NCBI RefSeq assembly: GCF_001866055.1
Contig: NZ_MLQS01000001.1
Location: 685,701 to 749,700, forward strand
DNA length: 64,000 nt
Source: Anaerobacillus alkalidiazotrophicus
GTDB taxonomy: Bacteria > Bacillota > Bacilli > Bacillales_H > Anaerobacillaceae
Reading direction: 5' to 3'
Shown one piece after another: positions 35,365 through 47,449 of the stretch. The translations under genes were made by a program, and so were the position numbers. Within the stretch, counting starts at the first letter, position 1. Each line of letters opens with the position of its first letter. Below the pieces are notes generated by a model that saw nothing but the letters and a program-made list of their open reading frames with translations, did no database searches and was not told the DNA's origin.

Positions 35365-37250
35365 CCGAAATACCCCCTTAATACAAAGGCGAGAATCATC
35401 ACTGCCATCCCGCCAACAACGGTTACTAAACCGTATGTTTGCAGTTGTCCTGTATGCCTTCTAGAAATGACATAGCCTGCTCCCTTTGTTAAGTAGCCAA
35501 GCATATTCACGATTCCATCAATGATAAAGCGATCAATTCCCCAAAGAACTTTTCCAAGAATGACAACCGGACGAACAAAAACGACTGCGTAGAGCTCATC
35601 CATGTAATACTTGTTTAATAATAGTTTGTGCACTCCTGGTACAAGATTAGGAAAATAGCTTTCTGAAATTGTGCCTTTATAGTAGATTAAGTACGCTAAG
35701 AAAATACCAGCTGCAGCAATTACAATTGAATAAAGGATCAACCAGACTTCTCCGTGAGCTTGGTAGCCAACATTCACACCCTCTGTTAAGAACGCTTCAA
35801 GTCCAAAACCGAAGATTGGCGTGTTTACAAACCCTGCAAAAATGGCAAGTACGGCCAATGCAACTAGAGGGATTGTCATCACACTTGGGCTTTCGTGTGG
35901 CTCATGGTGATGCTCACCTGCTTCTAAATTATCACTACCACGGTATTTCCCAGTGAATACTTTAAAGAATAAACGGAACATGTAAAATGCTGTCATCGCT
36001 GCTGTAATTGAAACAATCGCAAAAAGGAACGGATCGCCATTGTATAAAACAGCGGCTAAAATAACCTCTTTACTCCAGAACCCTGCAAAAGGTGGTACCC
36101 CCGCAATCGCTAGCGTTCCAATTAAAAATGTAATGGCTGTGATCTTCATTTTGCTCCAAAGACCACCCATGTCTTTAATATCTTGTCTGTGGTGCATGCC
36201 GTAAATGACACTACCAGCTCCTAAAAATAGAAGTGCCTTGAAAAACGCGTGAGTCATTAAGTGGAACAATCCTGCTACATACCCCATTGTTCCAAGAGCT
36301 AAAATCATAAAGCCGAGCTGACTGACAGTTGAGTATGCAAGTACACGTTTAATATCCGTATTCACAAGCGCAATTGATGCTGCAAAAATCGCTGTAATTG
36401 CTCCTGTATACGCAACAACAGTTAAAGCTGTTTCTGATGCTAAAAATACAGGATACATAACCCCCACTAAGTATACCCCTGCAGCTACCATCGTAGCGGC
36501 GTGGATTAACGCTGATACTGGTGTCGGACCTTCCATCGCATCTGGTAACCATACATGAAGCGGGAATTGTGCCGATTTCCCGACCGCACCTAGGAAAATA
36601 CAGATAGCAATGATCGTCACCATTGTTTGTTCAACTAAACCATTTTCAATAGCAGCAAAAATAGTTGCATATTCAAATGACCCAGTATAAATAAATGTAA
36701 GTATTAAACCTATAAATAGTCCCACGTCTCCGATTCTTGTCGTTAAAAACGCCTTTTTTGCCGCAGCAGCAGCTTCAGGTTTAAAGAACCAAAAACCTAC
36801 TAATAGGAATGAACATAACCCTACTAACTCCCAGAAAATAAAGAGTTGAAGAATGTTAGGTGACAACACAAGGCCTAACATCGAAAATGAGAATAACCCT
36901 AAATAAGAGTAGAACACTGGGAAACGATCATCCCCGTGCATATATGCTTTTGAAAATAAGTGAACAAGTAAACTTACTGTTGTAACAACAATTAACATCA
37001 TCGCGTTTAATGCTGTTACCTCGTACCCCATTGTAATAGTGTGTTCACCAAACGTGATCCACCTTACAACATACTGATAACCTTCCCCACCGATTCTTTC
37101 GAATAAGACGATTAACGACGCCCCGAATGAAGCAGCCATTGCAATAATTCCAACGTATGCCGCTTTCTCTTTCAGTAATCTTCCAAAAAGTAAAAGCACT
37201 ACGAAGGCTAATAGTGGGAAGACGGGTATTATCCAGGCATATTGTATCAT
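35361..37250 (-). CDS. nuoL: NADH-quinone oxidoreductase subunit L
   Basis: 629 residues, the largest pump subunit, with about 16 membrane segments and a C-terminal lateral helix region. FIFWELVGLCSFLLVGFWF holds the conserved Glu, GKSAQFPLHVWLPDAMEGPTPVSALIHAATMV the channel Lys, and LVNTDIKRVLAYSTVSQLGFM the second Lys. A His-rich loop (AGEHHHEPHE) lies at about residue 440. It is 75 bases downstream of nuoK, the largest gap in the operon; that gap holds a short palindrome between 8-base direct repeats. Confidence 0.97.
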   Translation of the reverse strand: MIQYAWIIPVFPLLAFVVLLLFGRLLKEKAAYVGIIAMAASFGASLIVLFERIGGEGYQYVVRWITFGEHTITMGYEVTALNAMMLIVVTTVSLLVHLFSKAYMHGDDRFPVFYSYLGLFSFSMLGLVLSPNILQLFIFWELVGLCSFLLVGFWFFKPEAAAAAKKAFLTTRIGDVGLFIGLILTFIYTGSFEYATIFAAIENGLVEQTMVTIIAICIFLGAVGKSAQFPLHVWLPDAMEGPTPVSALIHAATMVAAGVYLVGVMYPVFLASETALTVVAYTGAITAIFAASIALVNTDIKRVLAYSTVSQLGFMILALGTMGYVAGLFHLMTHAFFKALLFLGAGSVIYGMHHRQDIKDMGGLWSKMKITAITFLIGTLAIAGVPPFAGFWSKEVILAAVLYNGDPFLFAIVSITAAMTAFYMFRLFFKVFTGKYRGSDNLEAGEHHHEPHESPSVMTIPLVALAVLAIFAGFVNTPIFGFGLEAFLTEGVNVGYQAHGEVWLILYSIVIAAAGIFLAYLIYYKGTISESYFPNLVPGVHKLLLNKYYMDELYAVVFVRPVVILGKVLWGIDRFIIDGIVNMLGYLTKGAGYVISRRHTGQLQTYGLVTVVGGMAVMILAFVLRGYFG

Positions 37251-37273
37251 ACCATCACCTTTTCCTCATTTAG

Positions 37274-37317
37274 TCTACTAGAGGTCGTTCAAAAAGTTCT
37301 TGAACAATTTCTACTAG
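37274..37317. repeat. Small palindrome flanked by 8-base direct repeats
   Basis: TCTACTAG occurs at 37274-37281 and again at 37310-37317. Between them GTTCAAAAAGTTCTTGAAC is palindromic and resembles the ends of the MITE-like element at 25.6 kb. It may be a decayed insertion with its target duplication. Confidence 0.45.
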
Positions 37318-37325
37318 CTATAGCC

Positions 37326-37634
37326 TTACCAACGCATAAGATCTTGTTTTATGACATCAATTGATTTTCGATTACGATATAATGCAATTAATATCGCTAA
37401 ACCAACCGCCGCCTCTGCAGCAGCAACTGTCACAACAAACAGGGTAAATACTTGCCCTGTAATGTTGGCAAACGGTCCAATACTAGAGAACGCTACTAGA
37501 TTAATATTAACAGCATTGAGCATTAACTCTACTGAAACAAGAACGATCACAAGATGTCTTCTCGTCAGTACTCCATATAAGCCGATACAAAATAGAATAG
37601 CCGCTAGTGCTAGATATAATTGAACTGGTACCAT
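37326..37634 (-). CDS. nuoK: NADH-quinone oxidoreductase subunit K
   Basis: 102 residues from the ATG at 37634, with AAGGAGG upstream; ten more residues in frame upstream would overlap nuoJ. Three membrane segments are visible. [20 protein letters not shown] holds the conserved Glu of helix 2, and [18 protein letters not shown] the Glu of helix 3, which link the quinone site to the pumps. It follows nuoJ by one base. Normal length. Confidence 0.97.
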   Translation of the reverse strand: MVPVQLYLALAAILFCIGLYGVLTRRHLVIVLVSVELMLNAVNINLVAFSSIGPFANITGQVFTLFVVTVAAAEAAVGLAILIALYRNRKSIDVIKQDLMRW

Positions 37635-37635
37635 T

Positions 37636-38130
37636 CTAATCGGCCTCCTTTCGTGCCAAAACAATGGCTCCTACTAAAGCAGCAAGTAACAGAATTCCTG
37701 CACCTTGGAACGCGATGACGTAGTTTCCATAAAGCTCAATTCCAATTGCTTCTGCACTTCCGATATAATATTCTTGCCCAGGTACATCTAAAGTGAAAAT
37801 CCCCTTTAACATGAGAAATAACAATACTGCTACCCCTAAAAAACTTACCATTTTAAAACTAAATGTACGTTTTGGTCCAATGGACACTGATTTATGATCT
37901 GTCATCATCATACCGAAAACAAATAGGATTGAAAGTGCTCCTACATAAACCATGATTTGAACAATTCCGATGAACTCTGCTCTAAGTAAAAAGTAAAGTC
38001 CTGCAACGGCGAAGAACGTAAACGCCATGCATAACACTCGATGTGCAATTCTCTTTAAAATAATAACAAGAACAGAACACGAGATTGAAAGAATGGCTAG
38101 GATTAGAAAAATAATTAACTCTCCATTCAC
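37636..38130 (-). CDS. nuoJ: NADH-quinone oxidoreductase subunit J
   Basis: 164 residues, five membrane segments. [31 protein letters not shown] is the conserved helix 3 region whose bend takes part in coupling electron transfer to proton movement. It overlaps nuoI by four bases (ATGA) and is followed by nuoK one base later, so translation is coupled. Confidence 0.95.
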   Translation of the reverse strand: MNGELIIFLILAILSISCSVLVIILKRIAHRVLCMAFTFFAVAGLYFLLRAEFIGIVQIMVYVGALSILFVFGMMMTDHKSVSIGPKRTFSFKMVSFLGVAVLLFLMLKGIFTLDVPGQEYYIGSAEAIGIELYGNYVIAFQGAGILLLAALVGAIVLARKEAD

Positions 38131-38579
38131 TTTTCTTCACCCCGCTTAACTTCTTCTTTCTCTTCTTCAACCGTGTAATTTCCGTACACGTGATTTGCCG
38201 ACAACCAGTCAATGTCTTTGTACATAGGATCACGCGTATAATCTGATAGATTATCATACTTTGTCGTCATCACAATCGCATCAGTTGGGCAAACCTCTGT
38301 ACAAAAATCACATAAAATACAGCCTTGAAAATCGATGTTATACGTATCAATCACTTTTTTCTTCGGATTGTCAGGATGTGGCTTTCCTGTTAACGTAATC
38401 ACATCCGTTGGACATGCATTGACACACATGTTACACACGATACATTTATCTGGGAAAAATCGTTGAATTCCGCGGAAACGTTCTGGAATTTCTGGTTTTT
38501 GTTCTGGGTATTGGATGGTAACCTTCTCTTTTGCGAAGTATTTCAGCGTAACACCGAAACCCTTTAAAAAATTAAACAT
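38127..38579 (-). CDS. nuoI: NADH-quinone oxidoreductase subunit I
   Basis: 150 residues. Two four-cysteine clusters CIVCNMCVNACPTDV and CILCDFCTEVCPTDAI bind the 4Fe-4S centres N6a and N6b that pass electrons toward NuoB. The N-terminal 45 residues are amphipathic and attach it to the membrane arm. The C-terminal tail is Glu/Lys-rich ([14 protein letters not shown]). It follows nuoH by five bases. Confidence 0.97.
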   Translation of the reverse strand: MFNFLKGFGVTLKYFAKEKVTIQYPEQKPEIPERFRGIQRFFPDKCIVCNMCVNACPTDVITLTGKPHPDNPKKKVIDTYNIDFQGCILCDFCTEVCPTDAIVMTTKYDNLSDYTRDPMYKDIDWLSANHVYGNYTVEEEKEEVKRGEEK

Positions 38580-38584
38580 TTACA

Positions 38585-39541
38585 TCACCCCATCCATACT
38601 TTTATCACTGCCGTTATGACAATGTTAAGTAGTGCTAGTGGTATTAAAACCTTCCATCCAAAGGACATTAATTGGTCCACTCTGACACGTGGCATTGTTG
38701 CACGTAACCAAAACCAAATGAACATAAAGATACACATTTTGAGGAAAAACCATACAACACCTGGTAAAATTGGCCCTAGCCATCCTCCAAGAAACAACGT
38801 TGTCGCAAGCGCTGAAATGGCAATTGCATACACATATTCAGCAAGGAAGAAAAATGCCATTCTAAAACCACTGTATTCTGTATGATAACCTGATACAAGC
38901 TCACTTTCTGCTTCAGGTAAATCAAATGGAGACCTATTTAATTCAGCAATCGCTGAAATTAAATAAATAACAAACCCTAATAGTTGCGGTACAATAAACC
39001 AAACTCCCATGTCACGCTGCGCGTAAACAATGTCATTTAAGTTTAATGAACCGGCTAAAATAACAACCCCAATAATGGCAAGGACGAGTGGAATTTCATA
39101 ACTGATCATTTGAGCGACTCCACGCATCGCTCCCATTAATGAATACTTATTGTTCGAACTCCATCCACCCATCAGTACACCAATCGTTGAGATTGAAGAA
39201 ATACCGATAAAGTAAAGAACACCAATGTTTAAGTTGGCACCGACTAAATTTTCACTCCAAGGAATCGTCGCTAACACCATAAACGACGGTGCAAACGCAA
39301 GAGCTGGAGCAATAATAAATACTTTTCTATCAACTTGTGATGGGATAATATCTTCTTTCATTAAAAGTTTCATAACGTCTGCAGCGGTTTGCAGCATTCC
39401 CCATGGACCGTGACGGTTTGGCCCAATACGGACTTGCATATATCCGATAACTTTTCTTTCAAAGAGAATCGCATACATAACGCCAATTAGTAATAACCCT
39501 AAAACGGCTACACCATAAAAAACCATAAAAAGGAGTTCCAC
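38585..39541 (-). CDS. nuoH: NADH-quinone oxidoreductase subunit H
   Basis: 318 residues, eight or nine membrane segments. ERKVIGYMQVRIGPNRHGPWGMLQTAADVMKLLMKEDI is the highly conserved loop near the quinone chamber, and AELNRSPFDLPEAESELVSGYHTEYSG is the second. Subunit H forms the quinone tunnel entrance with NuoB and NuoD. It starts at the base where the nuoD frame ends (one-base overlap). Normal length. Confidence 0.97.
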   Translation of the reverse strand: MELLFMVFYGVAVLGLLLIGVMYAILFERKVIGYMQVRIGPNRHGPWGMLQTAADVMKLLMKEDIIPSQVDRKVFIIAPALAFAPSFMVLATIPWSENLVGANLNIGVLYFIGISSISTIGVLMGGWSSNNKYSLMGAMRGVAQMISYEIPLVLAIIGVVILAGSLNLNDIVYAQRDMGVWFIVPQLLGFVIYLISAIAELNRSPFDLPEAESELVSGYHTEYSGFRMAFFFLAEYVYAIAISALATTLFLGGWLGPILPGVVWFFLKMCIFMFIWFWLRATMPRVRVDQLMSFGWKVLIPLALLNIVITAVIKVWMG

Positions 39542-40650
39542 TACGCATCGACCTCCCCTAAAACGACGTCAAGACTTCCGAAAATTGCTACTAAGTCAGC
39601 GATATTTCTACCTTTTAGCATACTCGCAAGAATTTCTACGTTTACAAACGATGGACGGCGAAGCTTGACACGGTAAGGCTTATTTTTCCCATTACTGACG
39701 ACATAAACGCCAATTTCACCTTTTGACGCTTCACAACGGAAATATGTTTCGCCAGCTGGTGGCTTAATCATCATAATGCGTTGGCCTTTTTTATGAATAA
39801 TGTCGCCTTCAACAATTTGCTCGCACGCTTGCTCAACAATGCGCAAAGATTGGCGCATTTCTTCCAACCTTACTTCGTATCTCGCAAAGCAATCGCCTTC
39901 TTCCCTAGTTGGCACGTCAAAATCAAAACGATCATAAATTGAATAAGGCTGATCTTTTCTCAGATCAAACTTAACACCGCTACCACGCAAAGCTGGACCT
40001 GAAAGCCCCCAATTGATGGCATCTTCTTTTGTAATAATACCGACACCTTTGGTTCGCCCTAGAAAGACTTCATTTCCTGTGACAAGCGTGTCGTACTCTT
40101 CCATATTTTTACGAAGTACTTTCACAGTTTCCTTCACTTTTTCAATCCATCCGTCTGGCGCATCCCACTTTACACCACCAATGCGCATATAGTTAAACGT
40201 CATTCGAGCTCCACTAATTTCGTTTAGTCGGTCAAGGATCGTATCTCTGTCTCTGAACGCATAAATGAACGGACTTAAAGCACCGATATCTAGTAAGTAG
40301 GTTCCCCACCAAACAAGGTGACTGGCGATCCGATTTAGCTCCATCGTAATGACACGTAAATATTCAGCTCTTTCAGGAACTTCAAGTCCCATCATCTTCT
40401 CTATAGCAGCACAGTAGACATAGTTGTTTGTCATAGCGTTCATGTAGTCAAGGCGGTCTGTGTATGGAATAAACTGAGAATACGTTAAATCTTCAGCAAG
40501 CTTTTCTGTACCTCGATGCAAATAACCGATCACAGGTCTTGCTTGTTTAATGATTTCACCTTCCATAACTACCTCGATACGAAATACACCGTGTGTACTA
40601 GGGTGTTGCGGGCCTATGTTTAATACCATTTGCTCAGTTTTTATACTCAT
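39541..40650 (-). CDS. nuoD: NADH-quinone oxidoreductase subunit D
   Basis: 369 residues from the ATG at 40650, preceded by GGGGTGA. IGPQHPSTHGVFRIEVVMEGE carries the His of the quinone site, RLDYMNAMTNN and ELNRIASHLVWWG the conserved Tyr/Asp and Arg/His positions. It is the 49-kDa-type subunit, descended from hydrogenase large subunits, with the nickel-binding cysteines absent. NuoC is a separate gene 13 bases upstream, not fused as in E. coli. Cytoplasmic, in the quinone module. Confidence 0.97.
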   Translation of the reverse strand: MSIKTEQMVLNIGPQHPSTHGVFRIEVVMEGEIIKQARPVIGYLHRGTEKLAEDLTYSQFIPYTDRLDYMNAMTNNYVYCAAIEKMMGLEVPERAEYLRVITMELNRIASHLVWWGTYLLDIGALSPFIYAFRDRDTILDRLNEISGARMTFNYMRIGGVKWDAPDGWIEKVKETVKVLRKNMEEYDTLVTGNEVFLGRTKGVGIITKEDAINWGLSGPALRGSGVKFDLRKDQPYSIYDRFDFDVPTREEGDCFARYEVRLEEMRQSLRIVEQACEQIVEGDIIHKKGQRIMMIKPPAGETYFRCEASKGEIGVYVVSNGKNKPYRVKLRRPSFVNVEILASMLKGRNIADLVAIFGSLDVVLGEVDA

Positions 40651-40663
40651 CAATAGTCACCCC

Positions 40664-41143
40664 CTACGATAAACCCATTTCTTCTTTATTAAACTTGTAA
40701 TCTTTGCGAAGTGGATGTCCTTCCCAGTCATCATCTAGTAAAATCCTCTTTAAATTTGGATGACCAGAAAACTCAATCCCTAATAAATCATATGCTTCAC
40801 GCTCATGCCAATCAGCCGTTCTCCAAATAGGTTGTACAGAGATCACCTTTGGATTCGATCTTGGCGTTTTTACTTTTATACAAAGATAATGATCTAGTTC
40901 CATTGAATAAAAGTTATAAATGACTTCCATATGCTCCTCATAATCAACACCTGTTAAACAGCATAGGAAATCGAACCTTAATTCTTCATCATCTCGTAGC
41001 ATTTGAGGAATGTCTGCCTTCCAATTTTCACTATCAATGATTAAAAAAGGTTCTTCGAAATTTAATTTACTTTCTATAACGACCTCCAGGCCGGATAATT
41101 CTTCAATTTTATTTAGTACTTTATCTAATAATGGTTGACTCAT
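40664..41143 (-). CDS. nuoC: NADH-quinone oxidoreductase subunit C
   Basis: 159 residues. [64 protein letters not shown] are the signatures of the 30-kDa subunit. The N-terminal part is short, as in other Bacillaceae of the 11-gene type; B. cereus-group NuoC can be much longer with low-complexity inserts, which are not present here. The start overlaps the nuoB stop by four bases. Confidence 0.95.
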   Translation of the reverse strand: MSQPLLDKVLNKIEELSGLEVVIESKLNFEEPFLIIDSENWKADIPQMLRDDEELRFDFLCCLTGVDYEEHMEVIYNFYSMELDHYLCIKVKTPRSNPKVISVQPIWRTADWHEREAYDLLGIEFSGHPNLKRILLDDDWEGHPLRKDYKFNKEEMGLS

Positions 41144-41676
41144 ATCCTTTGGCCCACCTTCTTCCTTCTCTTACCTTTCGCTTCTTCACGAATTTGAACA
41201 CGAAGTTTCTCAATGCCGTCTAACAACGCAGGTGGAGTTGGTGGACAACCTGGGATGTAAACATCGACAGGAATGATTTTGTCAACGCCGTTAACAACAC
41301 TATAAGCTTTGTGATAAGGTCCTCCGCAAGTTGCACAGGATCCCATTGCAATAACCCATTTTGGTTCTGGCATTTGGTCGTACAAACGTTTCACGACTGG
41401 TGCCATCTTTGCAGTTACTGTTCCTGCAACAATCATCAAGTCAGCATGACGTGGAGATGCACGGAAAATAACACCGAAACGGTCTAAGTCATAACGCGCT
41501 GCACCTGTGGCCATCATTTCAATCGCACAACAGGCTAACCCAAAACTTAATGGCCAAAATGACCTCGTACGCGCCCATGCTTTTACTTCCTCTACCTTCG
41601 TAACAAGAACATTACGTTTTACTTCTTCGACTACTGCTGGATCAAACTCTTCAAACCCCTGTTTTTTTAGTTCCAT
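41140..41676 (-). CDS. nuoB: NADH-quinone oxidoreductase subunit B
   Basis: 178 residues from the ATG at 41676, with GAAGGTG upstream inside the end of nuo[28 protein letters not shown] and [16 protein letters not shown] hold the four cysteines of iron-sulfur centre N2, which hands electrons to quinone. NuoB is the small hydrogenase-like subunit at the core of the quinone module. The C-terminus is basic ([10 protein letters not shown]). It overlaps nuoA by ten bases. Confidence 0.97.
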   Translation of the reverse strand: MELKKQGFEEFDPAVVEEVKRNVLVTKVEEVKAWARTRSFWPLSFGLACCAIEMMATGAARYDLDRFGVIFRASPRHADLMIVAGTVTAKMAPVVKRLYDQMPEPKWVIAMGSCATCGGPYHKAYSVVNGVDKIIPVDVYIPGCPPTPPALLDGIEKLRVQIREEAKGKRRKKVGQRI

Positions 41677-42038
41677 TCTAGCACCTTCTTTTTCCAAGAG
41701 TACGCAAGGCCTAACGCAAGAACAACAATAAATATAAGCATTGCATTAATCCCGAACCATCCAAGATGATCAAGGGCTACTGCCCAAGGATATATGAATA
41801 CGGTTTCAACGTCGAAGATTACGAACTCTAGCGCTACTATATAGTAGGCCACGCTGAAGCGTATTTGAGCATCCCCAGTTGGCAAAATACCACTTTCATA
41901 AGGGACTAATTTTTCAGGATATGGGTTGTGAGGCCTTACTAACCTACCAAACGTTAATCCCCCTACTGGAAGTGCAATACCTAAAAGCAAGAATATGATG
42001 ACATACACGTAACTGTTTAGATATAAATCCAAATCCAT
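41667..42038 (-). CDS. nuoA: NADH-quinone oxidoreductase subunit A
   Basis: 123 residues, three membrane segments. [42 protein letters not shown] is the conserved loop and helix 2 of this subunit. It is the first gene of the nuo operon. GGAGGGAG lies just before the ATG at 42038 and a sigma-A-like promoter is seen about 65 bases further upstream. Confidence 0.97.
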   Translation of the reverse strand: MDLDLYLNSYVYVIIFLLLGIALPVGGLTFGRLVRPHNPYPEKLVPYESGILPTGDAQIRFSVAYYIVALEFVIFDVETVFIYPWAVALDHLGWFGINAMLIFIVVLALGLAYSWKKKVLEWN

Positions 42039-42100
42039 GCGCTCTCTCCCTCCATTCCTATTGCTATTTAGTCTTTTATTTTTTTCAACTCCCCTACTAA

Positions 42101-42130
42101 ATTATAACAAAGCCGTTCAAAATATGTCCA
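42101..42130 (-). promoter_or_regulatory. Candidate sigma-A promoter of the nuo operon
   Basis: On the minus strand TGGACA (42125-42130) and TATAAT (42101-42106) are 18 bases apart. The -10 is perfect and the -35 has five of six consensus bases. It lies 63 bases before the nuoA start. Confidence 0.6.
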
Positions 42131-42399
42131 CATTTTTCTCAAGTGCCTGGATATTATACAAATTACTATCGTTATATTACTAACCGACCGAACCCTTGAT
42201 ACTAAAGGGTTTATCATTTTTCACTACTTACATTGCGCTGCGCTGAACTTGTTTAACGGTGTCGAATCCTGTCGACAAAATCCTCATTTTTGACATTGAT
42301 TTTTTTTAAGACTTCTAAATAAAAATTTTATGAATATAATAGTTTGCTAAAGTGATTTGTATACGTGCAAGTGTTGACATGGAGGGATGCTGCATGGGG

Positions 42400-42848
42400 A
42401 AGGCGGGTGGATTGTAGGTTGTACGCGGTGCTGCTGCATGTATGCGCGGTTGCTCAGATTTATGCGCAGGCACCGGGGGTGTACGCGATCACCTTTACTT
42501 TCTGCGCGGTTGCTCAGATTTATGCGCAGGCATCGGGGGTGTGCGCGATCACCTTTACTTTCTGTTCGTTTCCCTCTATTTTCTGCGCGTTTCTCTCGAT
42601 TGTGCGCGGTTTTCCACATTTGTGCGCGATCGTCGGTTTTGTGCGCGATTCCCTGTCGATTGTGCGCCGTGCTATCTATTTTCTGCGCGCTTCTTTGTCG
42701 ATTGTGCGCGGTTGCTCAGATTTATGCGCGGGCATCGGGGGTGTGCGCGATCACCTTCAGTTTCTGCGCGGTTCCCTCTATTTTCTGCTCGTTTCTCTGT
42801 CGATTGTGCGCGCTTTTCCTGATTTGTGCGCAGGCGTGGTGCACAATT
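42400..42848. repeat. Family A phased repeat array
   Basis: About 20 units with TGCGCGGTTGCTCAGATTTATGCGC and TGTGCGCGATTCCCTGTCGA forms, on the plus strand, spaced 20-22 bases. A block of about 63 bases (TGCGCGGTTGCTCAGATTT, ATGCGCAGGCATCGGGGGTG, TGCGCGATCACCTT) occurs three times. Confidence 0.9.
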
Positions 42849-42960
42849 GATTATGGAGGCAGCTCAAACTAGACTACAGAAATTTCCTAGGCTGCCACCC
42901 TTACTATTATTAATTGAAATACTCACTCCTAAGCAAAATCTAATGTTTATAACTATCTTT

Positions 42961-43935
42961 TCAAATTATTGGAGGTAGCATATATTTACGATTTTTTTGT
43001 TGACCTGAGTGATTTAAATTCAAAGACTTTAGCAAGCGAGTCGCAACGGACCTAGAGTCAATTTTTAAGAATGAACGAAATTGACTATTGTTAATTGTGG
43101 GGCCGAAAAGTAGTTGGAAGTCTCTTAGTGAAGCTACGTAAGCTTCTTTTGATTTTGTGGTACAACGGGGACAATACCATGTTCCATTTAGTCTTTTCAT
43201 GGGGATTTGTGAACAGTTAGGGCAAGATACTCCTTTAATAACCTCATCTGCACGTACCTCATATGTTTGAAGTAAGTTTGCATATAATGGCTCGTTTTTT
43301 TTGATCAATAAATGAATAAGCTTTTTTATATCTATCTGTTGTACATTTTGAATAGTATATGTGGCTTCAATTTCCTCAATTTTGAAAGGGAGAGCTTCTG
43401 CACGAATAACAGTCTCTTTGGCCTCAACGTAATCAGAGGCAATCTCAATAACTGCATTAGAATTTGCGAAGACAATTAAATAGATAATGGGGCGAGGAGG
43501 ATAATTATATTTTTTCATCCATGATTGGAGCTGAACAATTTGGCGACGTACTTGGAGAATTGGATCTTGAAAGTATTCTTTACTATTATCATTTGATGTT
43601 CTAACTAGTTGATTAGGATCTTGCATTAAATACAAATTACCAGAAAGATTTTTTACTTCTACTATCATATGAAAAAAATTCGATAGTAACAAGAAATCAA
43701 TTTGGAAATAACGATTTAATGCATCTCTTAAGCGTAACCCATGTAATATAGAGTACTTATCTGGATTGAGGAATGATAAATAGTAACTTATTGATTTTTC
43801 ACCACGGTAACCAGATAGCGCTAAAGACAGATCGTTCTCTATTTTCGTTTTATTGAAATGTGTTGGTGGTACACGTCTGTTTAAAGCTTCTAATCCATAT
43901 ATTTTGGGAGATTTACTTTGATGTTTTTCTATCAT
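42961..43935 (-). CDS. NERD-domain protein with C-terminal zinc ribbon
   Basis: 324 residues. Residues about 40-150 fit the nuclease-related NERD domain: GEKSISYYLSFL, ILHGLRLRDALNRYFQIDFLLLSNFFHMIVEVKN with the Asp and Glu-x-Lys of a PD-(D/E)xK-like site. Residues about 240-265 form a zinc ribbon (CPNCSQIP ... WYCPRC). NERD proteins are thought to act on DNA, but most have no proven activity. The C-terminal 60 residues look like a small helical DNA-binding end (SRSVATRLLKSLNL). It stands alone between the nuo and atp operons, with repeat arrays on both sides, and is not part of the B. subtilis order, so it may be an insertion. Confidence 0.8.
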   Translation of the reverse strand: MIEKHQSKSPKIYGLEALNRRVPPTHFNKTKIENDLSLALSGYRGEKSISYYLSFLNPDKYSILHGLRLRDALNRYFQIDFLLLSNFFHMIVEVKNLSGNLYLMQDPNQLVRTSNDNSKEYFQDPILQVRRQIVQLQSWMKKYNYPPRPIIYLIVFANSNAVIEIASDYVEAKETVIRAEALPFKIEEIEATYTIQNVQQIDIKKLIHLLIKKNEPLYANLLQTYEVRADEVIKGVSCPNCSQIPMKRLNGTWYCPRCTTKSKEAYVASLRDFQLLFGPTINNSQFRSFLKIDSRSVATRLLKSLNLNHSGQQKNRKYMLPPII

Positions 43936-44397
43936 ATTTTCACCTCTCTTTTATTTAATCATAATAATTCTACCTTCTTTTTATAAATCCTTCCTTTTGT
44001 TATTAATTACTTGTCATATTTTATTACAATTTTAATATTTGGTATAAGTAGGAAACAGGATTGAGCTTAACGTGGTTGCCTCTCCAATGCGCGGGGGTCG
44101 GTTTTGTGCGCGTTCCCCCGGATTTTATGCGCGACTCCCTCTTCTTTCTGCGCGATTCCCTGTCGAATGTGCGCGGTTTTCCACATTTATGCGCGATCAT
44201 CGTTTTATGCGCGTTCCCCCGAATTTTGTGCACGATTCCCTCTACTTTCTGCGCGCTCCTTTGTCGAATGTGCGCGGTTTCTCAGATTTATGTGCGGGCA
44301 TCGGGGTTGTGCGCGATCCGTAATTTTGTGCGCACTCCCTCCTTTCTGGACGTACTCCACCCCATTTACTGCACAGCCTCTCCGCGCCTACCAAACG
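43936..44397. other. Gap between atpC terminator and NERD gene
   Basis: About 460 bases. The 110 bases next to the NERD gene are AT-rich and may hold its promoter. A family A array fills 44085-44345. Plus- and minus-strand frames here are repeat artefacts. Confidence 0.6.
44085..44345. repeat. Family A phased repeat array
   Basis: About 13 units such as TGTGCGCGTTCCCCCGGATTTT, TGCGCGATTCCCTGTCGAA and TGTGCGCGGTTTTCCACATTT on the plus strand, spaced about 18-22 bases. The unit order TTCCCCCG, CTCCCTCTTCTTTC, TTCCCTGTCGAA, TTTTCCACATTT is repeated twice, giving a higher-order period of about 95 bases. Confidence 0.88.
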
Positions 44398-44422
44398 AAA
44401 AAAAGACGCACGTGGCGTCTTT

Positions 44423-44424
<2 letters not shown>
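44398..44424 (-). terminator. Terminator of the atp operon
   Basis: AAAAGACGC and GCGTCTTTTT with an ACGTG loop; on the minus strand TTTTTTTCG follows. It overlaps the atpC stop codon. Confidence 0.9.
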
Positions 44425-44854
<430 letters not shown>

Positions 44855-44934
44855 CTACATAAAGTTGCTACTCTTTGAGTGGAGACTACTTTCAGTGAAG
44901 AAACGCTTCACTAAAAGAGCTTGGATTTATATTT

Positions 44935-45088
44935 TTTGAAAGCTACCCGAGGCGCTTTCGCCTTTCGAGCTGTCTTGCTACAGCACCTAGCTTCTCCTGC
45001 GTTTCAGTCCATCTCTTGCGGTAAAAATCAACCGCTTCTTGACGGCCTTCCAACGCTTTTCGAAGCTGGACAAGGTGCTTTCGCTTTT
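44935..45088. repeat. Family C element inside the atp operon
   Basis: Read on the minus strand it begins AAAAGCGAAAGCACCTTGTCC right after the atpD stop and closes with GGCGAAAGCGCCTCGGGTAGCTTTC. It contains AAGCGTTGG, CGTCAAGAAGCGG and CAGGAGAAGCTAGGTGC. Paired GCACCTTGTCCAGC/GCTAGGTGC segments should fold. It fills most of the gap between atpD and atpC. Confidence 0.6.
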
Positions 45089-47425
<2,337 letters not shown>

Positions 47426-47449
47426 CTAAACTGGTATCCCATCTTTATA

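Larger units (their letters stand above)
42039..42960. other. Long repeat-rich gap between NERD gene and nuoA
   Basis: About 920 bases. The 300 bases next to nuoA are AT-rich and hold its promoter. A family A array fills 42400-42848, and several open frames through it on the plus strand (up to 161 codons) arise from the stop-free repeat. No terminator is obvious after the NERD gene. Confidence 0.6.

Noticed and set aside
42365..42872. Plus-strand frames of 126-161 codons upstream of the nuo operon
   Set aside because: Family A repeat translated in several phases; no start signal and no domain.
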